Shown here in pieces: positions 17,701 through 26,203 of a stretch of DNA of 64,000 bases (the stretch's first letter is position 1; every line of letters starts with the position of its first letter). The position numbers and the translations under genes are program-made. Source of the DNA: Actibacterium sp. 188UL27-1 (lineage in GTDB: Bacteria > Pseudomonadota > Alphaproteobacteria > Rhodobacterales > Rhodobacteraceae); contig NZ_JAFEUL010000013.1 in NCBI RefSeq assembly GCF_016901225.1, positions 51,801 to 115,800 on the forward strand. The letters run 5' to 3'. The notes beneath the pieces are model-generated. The model did not search any database. It was not told the DNA's origin and saw nothing but the letters and a program-made list of their open reading frames with translations.

Positions 17701-18730
17701 CAAAGCTGGCCAGGAATACGACCTCGACATCAGTTTTGGTGAAGGTGGGATCGCGGTAAAGGTCGATGGAAACGTCATTGGTTCTGACAAAAACTATGAC
17801 TTCAGCTGGTCTGATAGCGAGGAATATCTGCAAGTCGGTTCGTTCGGTGGTGGGAGCAAAACTGGAAAGGATGATTTCAAATACAACTTCAAAGGCGAAA
17901 TCTCAGATTTGGTGATTAAGCAACCATCAGATTCAACTGATAAGGCTCGTATGGAGGTCGGCACGGAGAATGTCGTGCAGAAAGGTCCATCGCAGTGGCA
18001 CAAGGTGAGCTTCGACGAAGCCATTCAAAATGCTGTTGTCGTCATGGGTCCAATCTCTGACGAGAACAACCAGCCGGCGGTCGCGCGAGTGCGCAATGTC
18101 ACGTCGGAAGGGTTTGAGTACCAGATCGACGAGTGGGATTACCTTGACGGTAAGCAGATCGAGGTTGAGATCAGCTGGATCGCAGGTAGCGAAGGCACTC
18201 ATGAAGTTGGTGGAACGACCGTTCAGTTTGGCCAGACTGTTGCCGATGGCAAACGTCAGCAGCAGGTATCGCTTGATGACAAAGCCTTTGGTGGTAAGCC
18301 GATTGTCCTGGCTCAGGTTGCCAGCGACAATGACGACAAGGCGGTCGTTGCCCGCGCAGGCGGTGTGTTTTCCGACAGTTTCGAGTTCCGGTTGCAGAAC
18401 CAAGAGTCGAAGGCCGGACAGGCCCATGCCAACGAAGATGTGCATTGGATGGCCATCGACAGTGGTGACAATGGCAGCGTTTTTGATACCGGCTTTCTTG
18501 ACGTGAACCACGTTCGGACCCGTGTTGCCGGTGCAGATGCCGATGATGCTTTCCTCGCTGCGATGCAGACATTCGATGGCAACGATACGGCTGGCCTGCG
18601 CTACGATGAAAAAGGTGGTCGTGTGCGTGTGCAAATCGAGGAAGAGAAATCGCTTGATAGCGAAGTCTGGCATCTGCGTGAACGCGTGGGCTGGGTCAAC
18701 GTCGAAGACGGGGTTTACGAACTGGCCTAG
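14726..18730 (+). CDS. Giant G8-domain / beta-helix / LamG surface protein
   Basis: The 1334-residue protein begins with a His/Met-rich stretch (about residues 1-60) and no ordinary signal peptide. Residues about 78-205 match a G8 domain (GGSWFDPGTWSTGKVP, then VYIPKGVSVVYD), known from the vertebrate hyaluronan-degrading proteins CEMIP and TMEM2. Residues about 280-690 have the His/Asn/Gly-rich pattern of a right-handed parallel beta-helix. A DPDPV repeat linker spans about 842-895. A LamG-like lectin fold follows at about 905-1070, and two H-type-lectin-like modules fill the remainder. It is acidic and apparently secreted, perhaps by a type I system. Binding or cutting of an acidic polysaccharide is inferred from the domains. 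Its base composition is AT-richer than its neighbours, suggesting transfer. Confidence 0.8.
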   Translation: MKDMQHNMQHNMHGGHNGAVQDLVGGGSVTLKHAIASQTSDTHGAAHDAHHGDSGLMKDHSSLLDLFPDASDPKVAVALNGGSWFDPGTWSTGKVPQDGQSVYIPKGVSVVYDDVSNNRLDKVAVDGELHFAVAKDTKMMVDTLMTGPKSVLTIGTEDNPVKSNVSAEIIIHRDNGPINVAEDPTQLSKGVVTHGVVRIAGQDKDDHLKASDAPEKGDNFLIFDERPDGWQVGDKLVVAGTKLISANEFQDEVVTIKSISKLGNGDYKVNLDQTLKYDHTPPDNSAGVEFKIPVANYTRNVTISTEIKPSDYMDDGKTVPIDERGHVMFMHNPDVDVQNAEFLELGRTDKSKVLHDEDNVAGRYALHFHRTGGEAGEKPAHAEGNAIWGSPGWGLVHHDANLDVISNAVYGVNGGAIIAEAGNEIGVWKDNITINTTGKYVTFNSEHGNATDHPAARQQNHDDSFHQGIGFGFKSRLIETTDNVAVSSNGAGYSFWPMGKKGGSPSHIDPLASDYEKIYGYDPFFGQDDVSPSKIPNRAFANNEVLVAHVGFNTSADKRGSETDVSTVIEGFTAWEVGSGVVGFYQRDYLVKDSVFVGLQDGKNGGHVNTAAGNLSTSGVVAREFHELKLVNNHFENFDYGIWEESHERDQQFAHVILGNVYDDVVTKKRLYADGATKDNYLIHDDSKNWDKGIDVGKLNAKVNVAKSDLVMTKFYDRFSIVLEKTDSLGTMEIKMGSEKNRYQGASQKKWWGENAANNGYYEENGKYYLLVDAAVSDRLTGTVGYIEVAIELAFVSSAGDLPDGAKNLGKLPARLDKNGVGEFKIVDVREIGKIGNQLDAPDPDPVDPDPIDPDPVDPDPVDPDPVDPDPVDPDPVDPDPVDPDPVDPDPVDPPTPGNGDAVLKLDGTLDFNGSSSKVKNYEHTNEFSISSAEISFSFSADQVSSKAGLISKDALGVTGDGNHLSAWVEDGDLLVRFQNSDEQRKYVLKDIKAGQEYDLDISFGEGGIAVKVDGNVIGSDKNYDFSWSDSEEYLQVGSFGGGSKTGKDDFKYNFKGEISDLVIKQPSDSTDKARMEVGTENVVQKGPSQWHKVSFDEAIQNAVVVMGPISDENNQPAVARVRNVTSEGFEYQIDEWDYLDGKQIEVEISWIAGSEGTHEVGGTTVQFGQTVADGKRQQQVSLDDKAFGGKPIVLAQVASDNDDKAVVARAGGVFSDSFEFRLQNQESKAGQAHANEDVHWMAIDSGDNGSVFDTGFLDVNHVRTRVAGADADDAFLAAMQTFDGNDTAGLRYDEKGGRVRVQIEEEKSLDSEVWHLRERVGWVNVEDGVYELA
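17311..17400 (+). repeat. Three perfect 30-bp tandem repeats encoding DPDPV units
   Basis: Bases 17311-17340, 17341-17370 and 17371-17400 are identical 30-mers, each encoding two five-residue Asp-Pro units. Less regular copies precede them from about 17250. This is an Asp/Pro-rich spacer between the beta-helix and the LamG-like domain. Perfect identity at DNA level suggests recent expansion and probable length variation between strains. Confidence 0.95.
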
Positions 18731-18762
18731 TCTGACAGACCGCTGAATTAACTAACGTTATG

Positions 18763-18797
18763 GAGCCCTGCACCCTTTCGGTGCGGGGCTCTTTCAT
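18763..18797 (+). terminator. Intrinsic terminator after the G8-domain gene
   Basis: A 12-bp stem (18763-18774 with 18780-18791, one G-U pair) closes a CTTTC loop and is followed by TTTCATT. It lies 32 bases after the stop codon. Confidence 0.85.
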
Positions 18798-18905
18798 TGA
18801 AAACGGTTCAGCTGCACATGGTCTGTTTGGGAAACCTCATGGTGTTCACAGTGCGATATGTTAAGCCAACAGTGCTTGTAGATATTCTTTAGGGATTTCA
18901 GAACC

Positions 18906-18986
18906 ATGACCTTTTTCAAAGCTGCCAAGACTATACCGGAGATCGGGTTTGGAGGGCTCGGCCTTCCAACAGCGAATAGGATCTGA
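18906..18986 (+). CDS. Possible 26-codon leader ORF
   Basis: An ATG at 18906 preceded by AGGGA at a usable distance opens a 26-codon frame that ends in TGA five bases before the GTG start of the oxidoreductase gene. It could be a small coupled leader peptide. The evidence is only the ribosome site and the spacing; chance is a real possibility. Confidence 0.25.
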   Translation: MTFFKAAKTIPEIGFGGLGLPTANRI

Positions 18987-18990
18987 TTGC

Positions 18991-20139
18991 GTGACCAAAG
19001 TTGGCATTGCCTATGTCGGATGCGGGTACGTGGCTGACCTGTATCAGAAGACCCTTAGCAACTGGCAAGATACGCTGGATTTGCGCGGCGTCTTCGATAT
19101 CGATCCAAACCGCCTAAAGGTGTTCGGTGATTTCTACGGCGTCCCAACCTACACCGATGTCGACACTCTGTTGAACGATCCAACTGTGGATGTCGTTGTA
19201 AACCTCACCAACCCCGATCAACATTATGCAGTCTCGAAGCGGTGCTTGGAGCACGGCAAACATGTCTATTCGGAAAAACCCTTAGCGTTGGATCTTGAGC
19301 AAGCCAAAGAGTTGATTGAAACGGCCAAGGCAGCCGGCCTCCACATCGTATCGGCCCCATCCAGTACCCTGGGTGAGGCGGCACAGACCCTAATCAAGGC
19401 TGTTCGTGACCAGGCTCGTGGAACGCCGCGCCTGATTTATGCAGAAATTGACGATGGCCTTGTCCATCGCATGGGATACCAGAACTGGCGGACAGCATCG
19501 GGCGCTTTATGGCCGGCCCGCGATGAGTTTCAGACAGGCTGCACTTTGGAACATGCTGGTTATGCCCTGACTTGGCTGGTCGTCATGTTTGGGCCGGTCC
19601 AGCGCGTCGTGTCCTATGCCCGATGTCTGATCAAAGATAAGGGGCCCGACACTCCGCAAGCTTATACGACACCCGACTATTCCTGCGCGTCCTTGGAATT
19701 TGCCAACGGCGTTTCCGCCAGATTAACAAACAGTATCATTGCGCCCCACGACCACACGTTTCGGGTGTTCTGTGACGATGGCATCTTAAGTCTGGATGAG
19801 ACCTGGGATTTCGCTGCAAAGGTCAGATCGATACCGGTTGCAGAGACCAGATTACACCGTCAGTTTCAAAAGATCTTTGGCTGGGATCGTGCCAAGATCC
19901 TGAAACCAAACTCAAACCGCAAGATCGCCACAGCGCGGCGGGGTTACCACATGGATTTTGCGTTGGGCGTGGCGGAAATGGCGCAGGCGATCCAAGCAGG
20001 TCGCGCTCCGAGACTTGCCGGTAATTTCTCGTTGCATATCACGGAAGTGTCTCTGGCGATCCAGCATCCGGAGCGGTTTGGTACGGAGTACATTCCCCAA
20101 TCCACCGCGCAATCTGTGGCCCCCATGGATTGGTCCTAG
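18991..20139 (+). CDS. Gfo/Idh/MocA family oxidoreductase
   Basis: The 382-residue protein has an N-terminal NAD(P)-binding fold (VGIAYVGCGYVADLY at the start) and the family signature YSEKPLALDLEQA near residue 93, where Lys of EKP is the catalytic residue. Members reduce or oxidise sugars, sugar nucleotides or inositols. I start it at GTG 18991, with AATAGGA nine bases upstream; an in-frame TTG at 18949 is the alternative. The stop overlaps the stop of the convergent glycosyltransferase gene through a shared CTAG. A role in making an unusual sugar for the polysaccharide is likely from context. Confidence 0.8.
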   Translation: MTKVGIAYVGCGYVADLYQKTLSNWQDTLDLRGVFDIDPNRLKVFGDFYGVPTYTDVDTLLNDPTVDVVVNLTNPDQHYAVSKRCLEHGKHVYSEKPLALDLEQAKELIETAKAAGLHIVSAPSSTLGEAAQTLIKAVRDQARGTPRLIYAEIDDGLVHRMGYQNWRTASGALWPARDEFQTGCTLEHAGYALTWLVVMFGPVQRVVSYARCLIKDKGPDTPQAYTTPDYSCASLEFANGVSARLTNSIIAPHDHTFRVFCDDGILSLDETWDFAAKVRSIPVAETRLHRQFQKIFGWDRAKILKPNSNRKIATARRGYHMDFALGVAEMAQAIQAGRAPRLAGNFSLHITEVSLAIQHPERFGTEYIPQSTAQSVAPMDWS

Positions 20140-21281
20140 GGCGTTTTCATTTGAGCAATCGCTACCATCCGCGGAATGATATTGGCATCCTGAACAAAGG
20201 TGCTCCGCGGGCAATCCAGCAATTTTATCTGTTGTTCGTGTACCATATTGCGGTCTTTGATCAGACGATCAACGAGGTCGGGTAAGGTTTGCTCAACCGG
20301 ATCGTCGACCAGAAGGCCCGCATTGTTACGCGTCAGCCAAGCTGCCGTTTCTGTTCCCGACGGTGCGAGGGCAGGCGTCGTGAAGTAACCGCCTTCGTAG
20401 ACGCGGTTCGGTAGAAGCCAGACAGAGTTTGCGCCAGCCTCGTACCAATCCCCGGCCCATACGACATCAACCGCGCGATAGATTAACTCCAGATCGTCAG
20501 GTGCCTGATACCTGCCTCCGTACGTCACGTTGGGATAGGGTGCGATCTCGCCTTCGAAATCAGGGAAAACACCCAGTGCAGGATATCCTCTGAGGTAGAT
20601 CAGCACGTCATCGGGAAAGCGTTTTGCCAAGTCAAGCAGCAGATCAAGCGACCGGCGGCAACGCAGATTGCCGAACCAACCGATGCGCAAGGGCCCGTCT
20701 GATGGTGCGGATGGTTGCGGCCGCTCGGGTAGCCCTTCATCGGCGACCAACCGGTTTTCGATCAGGAAGCTCCGATATTGCCCTGGATGGTGTACCGCAA
20801 AATGCTCGGCTTCAAATCGGGGGGAGGAGATGACCACAAGCGCACTTTGCTGCAGCAACCGCCGTTCAATCCGTCGTAAGATCTTTGCGATCGCCGAGTG
20901 TCCGGTCAGTTTGTGGTGGATATCGAGGCATTCGTAGACCAGTGCTGCGTTTAGGCCGAGGCGTCGTTTCACATGGGCGGCCGTGGCCAGCATATCGAGG
21001 TTGCGCGCATAAATCAGGCTCGCATCGCGCAGTATGTCGGAATGGGCCATGGCCAGGCGTGCTCCACTAAATATGGAGCGGATGCGATGGAGATAATCAT
21101 TGTCGCGCGTCTCCCCCAAATCGATCACGGGCCAGGGAGAGGCGAGAACCGGGCCACGATGCGGCATGAAACCCGTCACTTCATAGCCGGATTTCAGGAA
21201 AGCATCCGCACGGCGGCGTACAGCCGCATCGCCAGCATTGTGACCAAAGAATGCGATGTGACCGTCTGTGTTATCTGTCAT
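20136..21281 (-). CDS. Glycosyltransferase, GT4-like (GT-B fold)
   Basis: The 381-residue protein has a central segment LRIGWFGNLRCRRSLDLLLDLA (about residue 198), which is the start of the second Rossmann domain in GT-B enzymes, and later WLLPNRVYEGGYFTTPALAP, where GT4 members contact the donor sugar. The N-terminal part (IAFFGHNAGDAAVRRRADAF) fits a GT-B acceptor domain. The start overlaps the stop of the upstream ExoA-like gene (ATGA at 21278-21281), and the 3' end shares CTAG with the convergent gene. It is the last of three coupled minus-strand glycosyltransferase genes. Confidence 0.75.
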   Translation of the reverse strand: MTDNTDGHIAFFGHNAGDAAVRRRADAFLKSGYEVTGFMPHRGPVLASPWPVIDLGETRDNDYLHRIRSIFSGARLAMAHSDILRDASLIYARNLDMLATAAHVKRRLGLNAALVYECLDIHHKLTGHSAIAKILRRIERRLLQQSALVVISSPRFEAEHFAVHHPGQYRSFLIENRLVADEGLPERPQPSAPSDGPLRIGWFGNLRCRRSLDLLLDLAKRFPDDVLIYLRGYPALGVFPDFEGEIAPYPNVTYGGRYQAPDDLELIYRAVDVVWAGDWYEAGANSVWLLPNRVYEGGYFTTPALAPSGTETAAWLTRNNAGLLVDDPVEQTLPDLVDRLIKDRNMVHEQQIKLLDCPRSTFVQDANIIPRMVAIAQMKTP

Positions 21282-22297
21282 TGAGATGTCGCCTTTCTGC
21301 CGGAGGCCGACTCTCGTACCGCCTGTCCGATAAAGCCAAGTCCCCAGGACAGATGCATAACGGCGAGACCCAGACTACCCGCAAACCCACAGACCGATTT
21401 GTGCTTGAGCACCATCGCCCCACCGGCAGCCAAGACCACGGCAGTGTAAATGATCGGCCAAGCCAAGCCCGCAATGCTGAAAGGCAGGATCAGAATGCTG
21501 AACGCCAATAACGCAATGTGCATTACGGGGATCATTTGGCGCAGCTTTGGCGGGACGCGATGCTTAAAGCAGGTCTGTGCGCGTCCCTGGCCGTATCGAT
21601 AGTATTGCCGCCACAGCGCCTTAGCCGTTCGCCGCGGAAAATAGTCAATCCGGATCGCGCTTTCGAGCCAGATCTGCTCTCCGCAAAGGATCACCCTTCG
21701 ATCATATTCGGCATCCTCGTTGGCGATGAAGCGTGTGTCGTAACCGCACAAATCGCGAAAGACCGACATTCTAAAGGCGGCGTGGTGGCCATGGTCGACA
21801 TATCGCGATGCCACACCGCCGCGATGGGGGGAGCCGCCTGCCCCCAATTTCGTATCCGAAATCCAGGCCAATCCGCGTTGAAAGCAGTCATCGCCCGCTT
21901 TTGCATCCATTGGAATCACAACAGAAGCGGCCTGCTTTTCCGAAAATGCCGCGACCAGGTCGGTGACAAAGTTGGTCGGATATCTCGCATGGGCGTCGCA
22001 ACGAATAAGCACGTCCACCCTGTCGTAGGCCTGGTCCAACAACATGTTCACCGCTGCGGCCTGGGTGCGCCCCGGATTGTTCAGCAAAACCAGATTGCCG
22101 TATCGGGTGGTCAGTTGTGTCACCACATCCTGGGTGCCATCGGTGCTTCCACCATCCGCGACAATCACCATGCACTTCGCTGCTAAGGAGTCGTGTTCGA
22201 TGATCTGTGCCAAAGTTTCGGCGATGTACTCCCGCTCATTCAAAGTCGGAATGATCACTGCAACGGTTGCCGGATCCAGGGCTGTCACATCTACCAT
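21278..22297 (-). CDS. Family 2 glycosyltransferase, ExoA-like
   Basis: The 339-residue protein has a GT-A domain at the N-terminus: VAVIIPTLNEREYI near residue 12, ADGGSTDGTQ near 47 and an IRCDAHARYP segment near 98 where the DxD metal site lies. Three hydrophobic segments near the C-terminus (about 247-330) anchor it in the membrane. This layout, including FIANEDAEYDRR and the RQYYRYGQGRA segment, matches ExoA, the beta-1,3-glucosyltransferase of succinoglycan synthesis. It overlaps the GT2 gene upstream by seven bases and the GT4 gene downstream by four. Confidence 0.8.
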   Translation of the reverse strand: MVDVTALDPATVAVIIPTLNEREYIAETLAQIIEHDSLAAKCMVIVADGGSTDGTQDVVTQLTTRYGNLVLLNNPGRTQAAAVNMLLDQAYDRVDVLIRCDAHARYPTNFVTDLVAAFSEKQAASVVIPMDAKAGDDCFQRGLAWISDTKLGAGGSPHRGGVASRYVDHGHHAAFRMSVFRDLCGYDTRFIANEDAEYDRRVILCGEQIWLESAIRIDYFPRRTAKALWRQYYRYGQGRAQTCFKHRVPPKLRQMIPVMHIALLAFSILILPFSIAGLAWPIIYTAVVLAAGGAMVLKHKSVCGFAGSLGLAVMHLSWGLGFIGQAVRESASGRKATSQ

Positions 22298-23496
22298 TGA
22301 TAGGCCTCTGGCAGTAACTTATCCCGCTCCACCAACGGTGAGATCGCCCCCTTTGACCCAGCCAATGTGGCGCGGAAGATGAACGCCATGACCCGCAGCG
22401 CTTCGGCGTAATCGCGACTCAAATGTGCCATTCGCACGCGCCAAACCGCCCCTCGTGCCAGATTCGCGACAATTGCTTTTCCGATCGGCCCTCGTTGGCG
22501 CAATGCCAAAAGCTGACCTGCCACCGGCGAAACAAAGGCTGGTGCGCAGCCATGCTTTCCGGACAAGGCGCGACGTATGCAGTTTTGTTCGACCGTCGAT
22601 AAACCTTGATCGGCACTTATCCCGGTCGCTTCCGAAAAATCTTCAATCGCAGCTGGCCAATCCAGCCGCCGCGCATAGACACAGGCCCGCTGCAAAAGAG
22701 CCGCGCGTTTCACGATCTCAGCTGGCCCGTCGAAAAAGCTCTCGTACAGGGCAAGCGGAAGGCTTTGCCGAAACTCGGCAAAGATGGCGCGGTCATGGTG
22801 CAGCCAGACATTTTCAGACTCGCTTGCACTGTGACTGGCCCCCGATGAACCACGGGGGCCATCGTGCTTGCGCTGGTGAAACAAGACGCCATTCACCATC
22901 TGCACCGGAAAACGTGCTGCCAATCGCACAAACATTTGATAATCGATGGAGCGTGCAAGATCTTCGCGGAACGGTCCAACTTCCTCAAATGCCGCGCGCC
23001 GCACCAGGGCTGCGTTTTGAAAAAAAAAGATATCCTCAAGAAGGTGACGCAAAATGCTGCCGCTGCTCAGATCTGGCCAATACCCGGTATCGGACAAAAC
23101 GTGCTCGCCGGTTTTTGGATCGACCGAAAAACGGACATGCGATCCAGCGACCATGGCGGCGTCTGACGTGTCCAAGACCGCACCCATGCGCTCCGCCGCG
23201 TCCTGCAGGGCGACATCGTCATCATCGCAAATCCAGACATAGTCGCCGGTGGCAAGCGCCATGGCTGCGTTCAATGCCTTGGACTTCCCGCCATTCGCCG
23301 CTTCATGATAGGTGATACGGCCCGGGTTTTGACGCGTTATGTCTGCCATCACCTGCGCTGTCTCATCGGTGGAACCATCATTCCATACAATAATCTGATG
23401 AAGCGGGCGAGTTTGCGATAACAGGGCCTGAACGGCTTCAACAAGGTATGTGCTGCGATTATATGTTGGCACAATCGCGGTGATCTGACCTGCCAC
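22291..23496 (-). CDS. Family 2 glycosyltransferase
   Basis: The 401-residue protein begins ITAIVPTYNRSTYLVEAV with NDGSTDET near residue 39 and the metal-binding region CDDDD near 90, all standard for GT2 enzymes. The C-terminal half is not recognised. It starts with GTG at 23496, with AGGG about nine bases upstream. It is the first gene of a three-gene minus-strand run and is transcribed away from the export gene at 23623, with which it shares a 126-base promoter region. Confidence 0.8.
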   Translation of the reverse strand: MAGQITAIVPTYNRSTYLVEAVQALLSQTRPLHQIIVWNDGSTDETAQVMADITRQNPGRITYHEAANGGKSKALNAAMALATGDYVWICDDDDVALQDAAERMGAVLDTSDAAMVAGSHVRFSVDPKTGEHVLSDTGYWPDLSSGSILRHLLEDIFFFQNAALVRRAAFEEVGPFREDLARSIDYQMFVRLAARFPVQMVNGVLFHQRKHDGPRGSSGASHSASESENVWLHHDRAIFAEFRQSLPLALYESFFDGPAEIVKRAALLQRACVYARRLDWPAAIEDFSEATGISADQGLSTVEQNCIRRALSGKHGCAPAFVSPVAGQLLALRQRGPIGKAIVANLARGAVWRVRMAHLSRDYAEALRVMAFIFRATLAGSKGAISPLVERDKLLPEAYQW

Positions 23497-23622
23497 GATG
23501 CAAACCCTGTAAATATTTTCAACACAAAGATATTTCCGGGGTATAGAACCAAGACCAGCAGATTTGTCCAGTCGCAGACGGGGCTTTCGCCACTTGATTA
23601 TGCGAATTTATAGGAGTTTTTA

Positions 23623-24855
23623 ATGCGTTCCGTCCTGTTCTCTGTGGTGTTTTTAGCGCTCTCTGTTTGTACGGGAATGGCGCAAACGGCACCGGCCCCC
23701 TACACCCTAGGAGCCGGAGACCGCTTGGACATACGTGTCGTGGTCTGGGCCGAGGTCGCCCGGCAATATGAGCTTTGGACGGCGGTGAGTGGATCTTACG
23801 CGGTTCAATCAGACGGTTATGTTCTTGTCCCGATCGCAGGTCCGATTGATGCGACGGGCAAAACACCGGCTGAGCTATCGGAAGACATTTCCGCGGCGTT
23901 GGAGATCCGGGCCAACCTGATCGAAACACCGGCAACGTCAGTAGAGATCAGTGAACATCGGCCATTCTATATCATTGGTGACGTGAATCGGCCGGGCGTT
24001 TATCCAACGACACCGGGCCTTACCATTGGACAGGCATTTGCCGTGGCGGGGGGCGGCTCTGCTGAGGCCGCCAGTGCTGAACAGGGCACGATGTTGCGCG
24101 AAGCCAGCGCCTTGCAGCAGGCCAATGTCGATATATTCCGCGAGACCGTACGCGCCGCCCGTTTGCAAGCCGAGGTGTCGGGGGCGGATGACATCGCAAT
24201 CCCAAGCGACATCGGCCATCCAAGCGGTGACGGACCAACCGCGCAGGTTGTCGAGGAGGAAGCGGAAGTCTTTCGGTCCCGCAGAGCCGCCTTGAACCTG
24301 GAGGCTGAGACACTGGATGAGCTGAAAGGGATCCTTAACAACGAGATTGCCGGGCTTGAAGGAACACTGGATCGCTTGGCAACCCAGTTGGAACTGGCGC
24401 GTACCCGGTTCGCCAATATTGAGTCACTGGTGGAAAGCGGTCGGGCCCGCGCCACGCAGCTGGTGGATGTGCAACGCGACCTTTTCAATCTGGAGAACAA
24501 AGAAATTGACCTACGCAATGCCATGTTCCGGGCGCAGCAACGCGTGAAGGAGGCCGAGCGCGATCTTGTTGCCTTGCGGACCAAAAGCTCAACTCAATCC
24601 GCCGTGGAACTACAGAAGGTCAACGCGGAGTTGGAGCGTTTGAACAATCAACGCGCCTTTCTGCGGGAGGCGATTGCCGAAGGAGGTGGCACGCTCTCTT
24701 CGGCAGATGCGGCAGAGATCGAGACGACCTTTTTCGTGACACGGGCCGACGATCCCGAGGGCGACGAGCAGACAGCGGCGACTACGGATCGTTTGAGCCC
24801 GGGTGATATCCTGCGTGTCTCCCAGGTGCTGGTTTTGGACCCCGACGGATCCTAA
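23623..24855 (+). CDS. Periplasmic polysaccharide export protein, ExoF-like
   Basis: The 410-residue protein has a signal peptide (about residues 1-21, ending GMAQ). A polysaccharide-export domain follows (YTLGAGDRLDIRV near 26, then GYVLVPIAGPIDATG near 66), and then a SLBB-like segment (YIIGDVNRPGVYPTTPGLTI near 110). Residues about 210-365 are a long coiled coil. The length and layout match ExoF (about 420 residues) more than Wza, which lacks the coiled coil. It probably forms part of the envelope-spanning channel. TAGGAG precedes the ATG. Its stop shares bases with that of the convergent gene at 24852. Confidence 0.85.
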   Translation: MRSVLFSVVFLALSVCTGMAQTAPAPYTLGAGDRLDIRVVVWAEVARQYELWTAVSGSYAVQSDGYVLVPIAGPIDATGKTPAELSEDISAALEIRANLIETPATSVEISEHRPFYIIGDVNRPGVYPTTPGLTIGQAFAVAGGGSAEAASAEQGTMLREASALQQANVDIFRETVRAARLQAEVSGADDIAIPSDIGHPSGDGPTAQVVEEEAEVFRSRRAALNLEAETLDELKGILNNEIAGLEGTLDRLATQLELARTRFANIESLVESGRARATQLVDVQRDLFNLENKEIDLRNAMFRAQQRVKEAERDLVALRTKSSTQSAVELQKVNAELERLNNQRAFLREAIAEGGGTLSSADAAEIETTFFVTRADDPEGDEQTAATTDRLSPGDILRVSQVLVLDPDGS

Positions 24856-26141
24856 ATCTTTGGCTGTGGCAATGCCGCTGCCGTTTCCAGATACCCGATA
24901 AGTTCGGTCTGGCTAAGACGGCTCTGTAGGGAAAGTTTGGTGCGGGCCGCCAGCTTATGACGCCGATCCGTGTCATCCAGCAGGTCCAGGACCGTTTTGA
25001 TGAATTCTTCAGGCGTATCGGCTGTCTCCACCAGATCATCCAGCGCATCGCCATAGGCAGGCAATGCGCAGGGCCTGGTCACCACTGACATTCCCATACT
25101 CAGATATGTCGCCAGCTTGATGCTGATCCCACTTGCGGCCCGTTCTGGCGCAATACCGACGGCCCTTGGTCCGCCAATATCCGACAGATCGTCAACGCGG
25201 CCCAATACGTGCACGCCGGGGTGTTGTTTGTGAACCATCTCGCAGATCTCACCAATGATCCAAAGCTCTGTTTGTGGGCGCGCGTGATGTATAGCAGGCC
25301 AGATCTCTTCGAGAATGCATTTGAGCGCATCTTGATTGCCGCCATGACGAACCCCGATAAAGATGACTCGCTCTGGCCCATGATCCTTGGGCGCGATGCC
25401 ATCTGGTTGCGGTGGTAACCAGACGTGATGTTTGCTTGGCAACTTGCTCCGCAACAACTGCGCCTCTGTCACAGATGCATGGATACAAAGATCCACATGC
25501 TCCAGGCGGGCGCATTCTTCGTCCAATGTGATGGTTTCATGGTCGGGCTCCAGACCCACGTCACGGAATGAATTGCTCCGCTCGGAAAACAGGTCATGCA
25601 GCAGGACGGCCCGACGCGTTGCCCTGCATCGATCCAGTAAACCGGCCAGCGAACTATATTCGGCAAGTGCAATGTGGGTTTCAGCCTGATTGGCGGTGCG
25701 GATCATATCGGCTTGTTCATTTGGATTTGGCGGGCGGCCCAGGCTGCTGGGAATGGCCGGTATCTTGAATTCGGTACGGCCATGCAGGATCCATGCGACC
25801 TGCTTGAAGACGCGTTGCATCGCGCGATACCACACGGCTGGTCGGGTCGAAATATATGTCGCACCGAATTTCAGGGTTCCAGGCCAATGCAGGGATCGCC
25901 CGCCCCTGATGAAAACCGGGTTTGGACGGGAAAACGGCTTGCTGCCAAAACCTGCGACCGGTGCCATGACGATGCGTACCCGAAATCCTGCTTGCTCAAA
26001 ACACGACAGGCACCCGAGCAGATATACGCAGCTTCCAGACAGGACGTCATCCAGCCTGCGGTGTATCAATACTGTAACAATCGGGCGAGTGCGCGTGAAA
26101 TCGGGACTTGTCGCAGCCTCTGCCGACACGGACATCTGCAT
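24852..26141 (-). CDS. Glycosyltransferase, GT4-like
   Basis: A 429-residue protein with a GT-B layout. The N-terminal half includes TVLIHRRLDDVLSGSCVYL. The C-terminal half has PERVIFIGVRHGGNQDALKC near residue 257 and RVDDLSDIGGPRAVGIAPER, then GISIKLATYLSMGMSVVTRP near 345, which is the donor-binding region of GT4 enzymes. Two ATGs (26141 and 26135) are possible starts. It follows the GT2 gene at 26204 on the same strand by 62 bases and overlaps the export gene's stop by four bases. Confidence 0.75.
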   Translation of the reverse strand: MQMSVSAEAATSPDFTRTRPIVTVLIHRRLDDVLSGSCVYLLGCLSCFEQAGFRVRIVMAPVAGFGSKPFSRPNPVFIRGGRSLHWPGTLKFGATYISTRPAVWYRAMQRVFKQVAWILHGRTEFKIPAIPSSLGRPPNPNEQADMIRTANQAETHIALAEYSSLAGLLDRCRATRRAVLLHDLFSERSNSFRDVGLEPDHETITLDEECARLEHVDLCIHASVTEAQLLRSKLPSKHHVWLPPQPDGIAPKDHGPERVIFIGVRHGGNQDALKCILEEIWPAIHHARPQTELWIIGEICEMVHKQHPGVHVLGRVDDLSDIGGPRAVGIAPERAASGISIKLATYLSMGMSVVTRPCALPAYGDALDDLVETADTPEEFIKTVLDLLDDTDRRHKLAARTKLSLQSRLSQTELIGYLETAAALPQPKI

Positions 26142-26203
26142 TCCACCCCCAACCTATACAACATAAGGAGCCACCTCTCCCAATCGGAGACTTGGACCAA
26201 GCT

